NCBI GenBank assembly: GCA_022567365.1
Contig: JADFHG010000006.1
Coordinates: 1 to 18,765, forward strand
DNA length: 18,765 nucleotides
Direction of reading: 5' to 3'
From: Planctomycetota bacterium
GTDB lineage: Bacteria; Planctomycetota; Phycisphaerae; UBA1845
The stretch's first letter is position 1, and every line of letters begins with the position of its first letter. Positions 13,641-18,765 of this stretch are shown here, piece by piece. Under the pieces are notes generated by a model. It made no database searches, had not been told where the DNA came from, and worked only from the letters and a program-made list of their open reading frames with translations. Both the position numbers and the translations under genes were made by a program.

Positions 13641-15083
13641 ATGGAACGCGATCCGCTGCGCGACTTTCTCGAACTTACTTACGACAAACTTGAAGAAATG
13701 AACTTGGAACAGAAACGGCTCCGGATGGAGCGGGCTGACGTTGGGGCCATCGAGGAAACCAGGCGTCGATACCTTGCCGACGAAAAACGAATCAAGGCCG
13801 TCACCGTGTGCTTTTCCGACCTCGAAGGGCGGATGCACATGCTCGACTACGACAAGAAGTTCCTGCTCGCGTCGGCCGGCAATCTGACGTTCGACGGTTC
13901 GTCGATCCGCGGCTTTTCCGAGTTGAACGAGTCCGACCTGAGGCTGACGATCGACTGGCCGGCATTCTATTGGTTGCCGAGCGACGTGTTCGGTGCGGGC
14001 AAGGTCTTGGTGTTCGGATCGGTCCACGCGCGCGACGGCGGCCCCTATTCGGCGGACTTTCGGGCGCGACTTCGCGCGCTGACCGACGAACTCCATGCCA
14101 AAGACGGAACCGTGCTGTACGCGGCGCCGGAAATCGAGGGATTCCTCTTCCGGGGCAACGACGCCGAACGTATGTATTACGAAACCGGCAAGTTCGAGTT
14201 CATCTCGACCGGTGGCTACTACCATTCGTTGCCCAAGGATCCCCTGCGTGGGTTCATTGACGCGGCCGCCGAGGTGCAGCGGGCGTTGGGGCTGGGCAAC
14301 GAAAAGGACCACCCGGAAGTCGCGCCGTCGCAGTTCGAGATGAACTTCGGTTTCGCGGACGCCGTTATCACCGCCGACCACATCAACCTATACAAACTCA
14401 CCTGTCGGCAGGTTGCGCACAACACGGGCCTCACCGCGAGCTTTCTGCCGAAGCCGGTCGCGGGGATCAACGGGAACGGAATGCATATCAACATGTCGCT
14501 CAACCGACGAGGCAAGAACCTCTTTTACGACAAGAACGGAGATGACGGTCTGTCCAAAGAGGGTTGGGACTTTGTCGAACGAATCCTCGCAAACGCGAGT
14601 GACATTTGCCTCGTTCTGAACTCGAGCGTCAACGCGTACCGACGGCTGGACCCGAACTTCGAGGCGCCGAACCAGATCAAGGCATCGGCGATCAACCGCG
14701 GCGCGATGATCCGTATACCGATGGGCAACGAAGTGTCCGCGCGGATCGAGGTGCGATCGGTCTCGCCGGATGCGAATCCATACTTGCTGCTGTATACGCT
14801 GTTGCGCACGGGGCTGGAGGGTCCGCTGCCGGTGGCGGACGAGTCCGAGGCGAAGCGCCCGCGCACGCGATTCCTCCCCGGCAACATCTACGACGCATTG
14901 CGCCTCTTCAAGAGCAGCCGATTCGTGGCCGAAATCCTCGGCGAGGAAATCCAGGGCAAGTACGCGGAACTCAAACAAAGCGGGGCCGACCGGTGCCCCA
15001 AGGAACTCGGACAGTACGTCAAACGCGGGGAGGTCATGTTCCATCACGAGGTCACCAACCAGGCGCTCTGGGCCTCGTTCTAA
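13641..15083 (+). CDS. glnA: Glutamine synthetase (type I-like)
   Basis: It makes glutamine from glutamate, ammonia and ATP, the main nitrogen-assimilation step; the family is a cytoplasmic dodecamer. The 480-residue product has FDGSSIRGF (84-92), the metal/substrate segment APEIEGFLF (Glu164, Glu166), EVAPSQFEMNFG (Glu226, Glu233), NGNGMHINMSL with His282, the glutamate/ATP segment around Arg358 (MIRIP), and ARIEVR (367-372) followed by PDANPYL. It has NGNGMH where most have NGSGMH. NIYDAL (415-420) aligns with the NLYDLP adenylylation site, so Tyr417 may be the modified residue, but the context differs and no GlnE is present. The first 50 residues are a charged helical extension. GGAGG 7 nt upstream fixes the start. 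Strong own promoter; divergent from purA, which consumes aspartate rather than glutamine. Confidence 0.93.
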   Translation: MERDPLRDFLELTYDKLEEMNLEQKRLRMERADVGAIEETRRRYLADEKRIKAVTVCFSDLEGRMHMLDYDKKFLLASAGNLTFDGSSIRGFSELNESDLRLTIDWPAFYWLPSDVFGAGKVLVFGSVHARDGGPYSADFRARLRALTDELHAKDGTVLYAAPEIEGFLFRGNDAERMYYETGKFEFISTGGYYHSLPKDPLRGFIDAAAEVQRALGLGNEKDHPEVAPSQFEMNFGFADAVITADHINLYKLTCRQVAHNTGLTASFLPKPVAGINGNGMHINMSLNRRGKNLFYDKNGDDGLSKEGWDFVERILANASDICLVLNSSVNAYRRLDPNFEAPNQIKASAINRGAMIRIPMGNEVSARIEVRSVSPDANPYLLLYTLLRTGLEGPLPVADESEAKRPRTRFLPGNIYDALRLFKSSRFVAEILGEEIQGKYAELKQSGADRCPKELGQYVKRGEVMFHHEVTNQALWASF

Positions 15084-15121
15084 TGTATCATCAGCTTTGA
15101 ATCTGCGCGTAGCGTCGTTGT

Positions 15122-15227
15122 GTAGCGGCCGCCCCCCGTGGCGGCCGTAGGACGGCGGTAGAGGATTCGAAAACCACGTCCGCCGCGGGGGGCGGACGCT
15201 ACGCCGACTTCTTCAACAGGCTGCTAT
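15122..15227 (+). repeat. GC-rich double-hairpin repeat, copy 3 (best preserved)
   Basis: Two perfect hairpins, GGCCGCC-CCCCGT-GGCGGCC (15127-15146) and GTCCGCC-GCGGGG-GGCGGAC (15178-15197), lie as inverted copies of one another. Larger arms (GTAGCG...GGCGG and CCGCCG...CGCTAC) pair around them, and a tail CTTCTTCAACAGGCTGCTA follows. A 5' extension to 15119 is shared with copy 2. It begins 38 bp after glnA and its tail reaches the ATG of the broken gene at 15226. Probably a REP-like element; it could also end glnA transcripts. Confidence 0.75.
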
Positions 15228-15627
15228 GGACCGGTTTGTTCGATTTGTCACGGGTGTTTCCGATCCCGACGACGGAACGCCCCTCGGTGTGTTCGCCGCG
15301 TGTTATGCTCTGCTGCGCGACGATGACACCGACGAGACGATGGCCGCCGAATTGCGCGCGTACTTGAACTGGTTCGACAAGTACCTCGATACTCCGGATC
15401 GGTTCTCGCGATAAGCCTACACCTCGCGGGGATTTCGCGGCGTACGCGGCAACGCCATCTGTTGGTATCGTTCCTCGTCGCAGAACTTCATTCGTCACAT
15501 GTGGACACTCGTGCGGATACTCCGCGAGCACGGAATTACCGTCACGAAGATCACGACGGATAACCCCGGATACGTTGCGTATGAGGATGAGTATCAGGTC
15601 GTCGCGATTCCCGTCGCCGACACCTGA
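15226..15627 (+). pseudogene. Small conserved-looking gene interrupted by one in-frame TAA
   Basis: The first part (15226-15411) reads MDRFVRFVTGVSDPDDGTPL and onward to YLNWFDKYLDTPDRFSR, then TAA at 15412-15414. The same frame continues without another stop to TGA at 15625-15627, giving NAICWYRSSSQNFIRHMWTL, LREHGITVTKITTDNPGYVA and YEDEYQVVAIPVADT. From memory of the family, short planctomycete proteins of about 130 residues have both halves joined (a MxRFVRFVxG start, then WF-type and PGxVxYEDEFQV segments); I could not check this by search. The single nonsense codon with frame preserved suggests a recent pseudogene, a sequencing error or stop-codon readthrough. No known function. A repeat element ends at its start codon and may have displaced its promoter. 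Confidence 0.7.
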
Positions 15628-15751
15628 CTCGCGCGACGCATCGAGGCAGCCGCGAGGCCGCAATTCACGATACGTTCGTCAGTCCATCGCGACAGTCGTT
15701 CACGCGAGCCGTTGCGACGGACACGTCAATGTTAGCGCCACGGGTCCGGAG

Positions 15752-15780
15752 TTGACGGTCCACACACCCGACCCTAAAAC
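15752..15780 (+). promoter_or_regulatory. Sigma70-type promoter of ffh, very short leader
   Basis: TTGACG (15752-15757), a 17-nt spacer and TAAAAC (15775-15780). The -10 box ends only 9 nt before the ATG at 15790, so the leader would be about 0-4 nt. This fits the absence of a Shine-Dalgarno site before ffh. Confidence 0.5.
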
Positions 15781-15789
15781 AGTTTCACA

Positions 15790-17223
15790 ATGTTTGATGC
15801 ACTAAGTGACAGACTGGGCAACGTTTTCCGCGGTATTCGCGGACGGGGCAAGATCACCGAGAAGAACGTGGCCGAGATGATGCGCGAGATCCGCACCGCC
15901 CTGCTCGAGGCCGACGTCAACCTCGAGATCGCCAAGGAATTCTGCGACATCGTCTACGAGAAGGCCATCGGCGCCGAGGTCATCAAGACCCTCAAGCCCG
16001 AAGAGGTCATGGTCAAGATCGTCCATGACGAACTCGTCAACCTGATGGGACCGGTCGATCCGCGGATTCCGTTCGTCTCACCGGGACCGACCATCTTGCT
16101 CCTCGCCGGTCTTCAGGGGTCGGGAAAAACGACGACCTGCGGCAAGTTGGCCAAGATGCTGATCGATCGTGCGAAGCGGCCGCTACTCGTCGCGGCTGAC
16201 TTGAAACGCCCCGCGGCGATCGACCAGCTCGAGGTCATCGGCGCGCAGATCGGCGCGCCGGTGTACACCGAGCGCGGCCACGCGAACGCCGTCAAGGTCT
16301 GTCGCAACGGCATCAAGGAGGCGCGGAAAACCGACCGCGACGTGGTCATCCTCGATACCGCCGGCCGACTGGCGATCGACGACGATCTGATGAACGAACT
16401 CGCCAAGCTCGCCAAGGCCACGGCCCCGCATCAGATCTACCTGGTGCTCGACGCGATGACCGGTCAGGACGCCGTGCATACGGCCAAGGCGTTCAACGAT
16501 CGGCTTGAACTCGACGGTTGCATCCTCACGAAGTTTGACAGCGACACCCGCGGCGGTGCGGCGCTGTCCGTCAAGCGGGTCACGGGCAAGCCGATCAAGT
16601 TCATCGGCGTCGGCGAGAAGCTCGATCAAATCGAAGAGTTTCACCCCGATCGCATTGCCGGTCGCATCCTCGGCATGGGCGATATCCTCTCGCTTGTCGA
16701 GAAGGCCCAGACCCAGTTCACACAAGAAGAGGCCGCCAAGCTCGAAGAAAAAATGGCCGGGGGGAAGTTCGACCTTGACGACTTCCTCATGCAGCTCCGC
16801 AAGGTCAAACAGATGGGCTCGCTCAAGGACATCCTCAAGAAGATCCCCGGCATGTCCGCCATGATGCCCGACGATCAGGAGATCGACGACGGGGAGCTGG
16901 ACGTCGTCGAGGCCGCCATCCTGTCGATGACCAAGAAGGAGCGGACCAACCCGAAAACCATCGACGCCTCGCGCCGCCGCCGCATCGCGCGCGGGGCGGG
17001 CATCGATCCCAAAGAGGTCAGCGGTCTGGTCAAGCAGTTCGACGGCATGAAGGACATGATGAAGATGATGTCCGGCAAGTCGATGATGCAGCGCATGAAA
17101 ATGGGGACGGAGTTTTCCAAGATGGCCATGTCCGGCGGAGCCATGCCAAAGCTCAAGACCGGCACCGCGGTGACGAAGCGCCGCGTCAGCAAGAAGGACC
17201 GGCGTAAGCGGCGGCGGCGGTAG
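15790..17223 (+). CDS. ffh: Signal recognition particle protein Ffh (SRP54)
   Basis: The GTPase that, with 4.5S/SRP RNA, binds signal peptides emerging from the ribosome and delivers them to FtsY at the membrane. The 477-residue product has the N domain (1-95, helical, RTALLEADVN) and the G domain: G1 GLQGSGKTTT (107-116), DLKRPAAIDQL (137-147), G3 DTAGR (189-193), G4 TKFD (247-250) and GVGEK (273-277). The M domain (about 325-455) is Met-rich, with the SRP-RNA-binding segment SRRRRIARGAGIDPKEVSGL (394-413) and a run of Met/Lys (KDMMKMM). A basic tail, KRRVSKKDRRKRRRR, ends the protein. All motifs are intact and the length is normal. The ATG is fixed by family homology; there is no Shine-Dalgarno site and the promoter is very close. 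Confidence 0.96.
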   Translation: MFDALSDRLGNVFRGIRGRGKITEKNVAEMMREIRTALLEADVNLEIAKEFCDIVYEKAIGAEVIKTLKPEEVMVKIVHDELVNLMGPVDPRIPFVSPGPTILLLAGLQGSGKTTTCGKLAKMLIDRAKRPLLVAADLKRPAAIDQLEVIGAQIGAPVYTERGHANAVKVCRNGIKEARKTDRDVVILDTAGRLAIDDDLMNELAKLAKATAPHQIYLVLDAMTGQDAVHTAKAFNDRLELDGCILTKFDSDTRGGAALSVKRVTGKPIKFIGVGEKLDQIEEFHPDRIAGRILGMGDILSLVEKAQTQFTQEEAAKLEEKMAGGKFDLDDFLMQLRKVKQMGSLKDILKKIPGMSAMMPDDQEIDDGELDVVEAAILSMTKKERTNPKTIDASRRRRIARGAGIDPKEVSGLVKQFDGMKDMMKMMSGKSMMQRMKMGTEFSKMAMSGGAMPKLKTGTAVTKRRVSKKDRRKRRRR

Positions 17224-17466
17224 ACCCGGCAGAGATGGCGGCGCACAGAGCGCCCGCGCCGTCGCCCCGGCAAGCGAAGAGTTCCACACCAACCCGTTCG
17301 GCCGAGTGTGGCTTCAGTTTCACTGGGGCCGCGCGGGACAGTTCAACGAGCATACGTCGTCGGTCGGGATTGAATATTCTTCCCAAACCGATAGGCTGAA
17401 GCGGGGCGATTCTGAGCGTGCAGGATCGCCGCGCGAACCGTGGTTAGATTCACCGAGTATTGGTTG

Positions 17467-18765
17467 ATGACGGCGAGCCTGGACAGCGCGACGGCTCTTC
17501 TCGACGCAGCCTATTCCGGTCTTGATTTCAAGAGCGGAGATCTGTTTGAAGCCACCGCCGCGCCTGAGGAACAGAATCAGGGCGACTGGATTACGCACGG
17601 CGGCTGGCTCACACTGGCTGAAAAAATCAACGCAGACCGGGTTTTCTTCGTCGATGGCAACCCGGTAATCGTGTTCGTCAAGGACGAGCCGGGCCAAGCC
17701 AACCTTCGTCACCTCTTCAATCGGGCATGGTGCATGGCCCGCCCGCCACTATTGTTCGTCGCGCAGCCCGGAACGCTATCGGTTCTCGACCTCACGCAGC
17801 CACCAACCAAAGACGATCGTGGTTTCCGCGCGTCCGACTGTCTGTTGCAAACCGCCAACCAGGCCGCCGAGGTCCAGGACAAACTCAAGGATTACCATCG
17901 CGCTCAAATCGAGTCGGGGAGACTGTTCGAGGAGCGTCGATTCGGCTTTGAAGACCGAGCAGATCACGCGCTGATTCGAGACCTTGCCATAGTACGTGCG
18001 AAGCTCCTCGATACCGACCTGCCGATCCAGCACGCCCACGCACTGATCGGGCAGTCGATCTTCATCCGGTATCTGGAGGATCGGAAGATCCTGACGAGGG
18101 ACTACTTCAAAGAGGTGGCCGGGGAGAACAACAAGTGGCAAGCAATACTCGATAACGCACCAAAGCACGACGGCGCAACGGATGAGCGACGCCTCTACTA
18201 CGCGGCAGTCCTCTCGGACAAGGCATTCACACATGCATTGTTCTTGCGGCTCGCCAAGGAGTTCAACGGCGACCTGTTTCCGTTCGACGCCGACGAGCAG
18301 AAGGCGTTTACCGCTCCACGCCTCAAACTGATGCGAGAGTTCTTACTCGGACAGATCGAGGGTCCGACGCTGTTCACGTTCGCTTACGACTTCGACATCA
18401 TCCCCATCGAGCTAATCAGCAGCATGTACGAGGAGTTCCTACGCACTGAGAAGGGGAAGCCGAACACCCACGGGAGCTTCTACACGCCGGGCGCGCTGGT
18501 GGAGTTTGTGCTGTCGCAAACGCTCAACAAAAAAGTCCTCGACGGTCGTCCACGGATCGTGGACCCTGCCTGTGGTTCGGCAATCTTCTTGGTTGAGGCC
18601 TTCCGCCGCCTCGTTCGCCATCGCGTGTGCGAGCGTGGGCAACGGCTGCGTCCCGACGAACTACGGAAGATTCTGCGCGAGCAAATCGCCGGCATTGATG
18701 TGCAGCCGGAGGCGATTCGCGTGGCGGCGTTCAGCCTCTATCTCGCCTTGCTGCACTACCTGGAT
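17467..18765 (+). CDS. N6-adenine DNA methylase of a restriction-modification-type enzyme (3'-truncated by the window end)
   Basis: The frame runs to the last base; 433 N-terminal residues are visible. Residues about 45-120 (VFFVDGNPVIVFVKDEPGQA, LFNRAWCMARPPLLFVAQPG, SVLDLTQPP) form a compact alpha/beta region that may be a nuclease-like or specificity domain; its role is not clear to me. A helical linker follows (about 135-325). The methylase part then has GSFYTPGALVEFVLSQTL (336-353), motif I DPACGSAIFLVEAF (from Asp366) and GIDVQPEAI with acidic Asp411. These are the hallmarks of HsdM, type IIG (Eco57I-like) and related gamma-class enzymes. Motif I reads GSA where GSG is usual. ATG 17467 is used; GTG 17440 or TTG 17464 in the same frame are alternatives, and a TGA at 17413 closes the frame upstream. 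It probably starts a restriction or defence locus to the right. Confidence 0.85.
   Translation, partial: MTASLDSATALLDAAYSGLDFKSGDLFEATAAPEEQNQGDWITHGGWLTLAEKINADRVFFVDGNPVIVFVKDEPGQANLRHLFNRAWCMARPPLLFVAQPGTLSVLDLTQPPTKDDRGFRASDCLLQTANQAAEVQDKLKDYHRAQIESGRLFEERRFGFEDRADHALIRDLAIVRAKLLDTDLPIQHAHALIGQSIFIRYLEDRKILTRDYFKEVAGENNKWQAILDNAPKHDGATDERRLYYAAVLSDKAFTHALFLRLAKEFNGDLFPFDADEQKAFTAPRLKLMREFLLGQIEGPTLFTFAYDFDIIPIELISSMYEEFLRTEKGKPNTHGSFYTPGALVEFVLSQTLNKKVLDGRPRIVDPACGSAIFLVEAFRRLVRHRVCERGQRLRPDELRKILREQIAGIDVQPEAIRVAAFSLYLALLHYLD

Noticed and set aside
3388..15225. CRISPR array
   Set aside because: The repeats are dispersed, palindromic and few, with no regular repeat-spacer pattern and no cas genes.
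16183..17292. Minus-strand open frame of 369 codons opposite ffh
   Set aside because: His/Leu/Asp-rich translation typical of the antisense of a GC-rich gene; ffh on the plus strand is unmistakable.
1..18765. tRNA, rRNA, or integrase attachment sites
   Set aside because: I saw no cloverleaf, rRNA motif or integrase in the gaps; short RNAs could be missed by eye.

Overview
The window looks like chromosomal DNA of a GC-rich planctomycete, probably Phycisphaerae-like. The clues are Asp/Cys/Asn-rich 'DCNNNGxPDxCD' repeats ending in dockerin-like Ca-binding loops at the left end, a DUF4190/pseudopilin-like protein, a free-standing Clp N-domain protein, few Shine-Dalgarno sites, and scattered palindromic repeats. 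This placement is inferred from protein style only; there is no rRNA gene.

Layout. (1) 2-1225 (+): 3' part of a secreted, repeat-rich, dockerin-tailed protein. (2) 1396-3387 (+): MsbA-type ABC exporter. (3) 3625-4677 (-): acyl-CoA dehydrogenase-like flavoprotein. (4) 5023-5514 (+): stand-alone Clp N-domain protein. (5) A minus-strand run: SNF2 helicase (7665-10958), DUF4190/pseudopilin-like membrane protein (6747-7454) and a D-2-hydroxyacid dehydrogenase (5597-6556). (6) purA and uppS overlap at 11221-13358 (-), and glnA (13641-15083, +) diverges from purA across a 282-bp region with back-to-back sigma70-type promoters. (7) 15226-15627 (+): a small conserved-looking gene broken by one in-frame TAA. 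(8) ffh (15790-17223, +). (9) 17467 to the end (+): the N-terminal third or so of a large restriction-modification-type N6-adenine methylase.

Most genes are core metabolism or housekeeping: purine synthesis (PurA), glutamine synthesis (GlnA), undecaprenyl-PP synthesis (UppS) and SRP-dependent export (Ffh). There is no obvious multigene accessory pathway. The terminal methylase may be the edge of a restriction or defence locus that continues outside.

The most interesting material lies between the genes. (a) A 137/138-bp element with 13-bp terminal inverted repeats occurs twice (1248-1384 and, inverted, 6611-6748). Both copies lie between two co-directional genes in the same orientation relative to transcription and share an internal stem kept by a G-U wobble; a diverged relative forms the 5496-5585 palindrome. 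(b) A second GC-rich family occurs at 3437-3546, 7552-7621 and 15122-15227; its 7-bp/6-nt-loop hairpins differ by paired substitutions. (c) A third, paired hairpin lies at 4719-4812. (d) Several promoters can be read directly; four place the -10 hexamer only 6-9 nt from the start codon, suggesting leaderless or near-leaderless transcripts, and two have 6-3-6 palindromes at operator-like positions.
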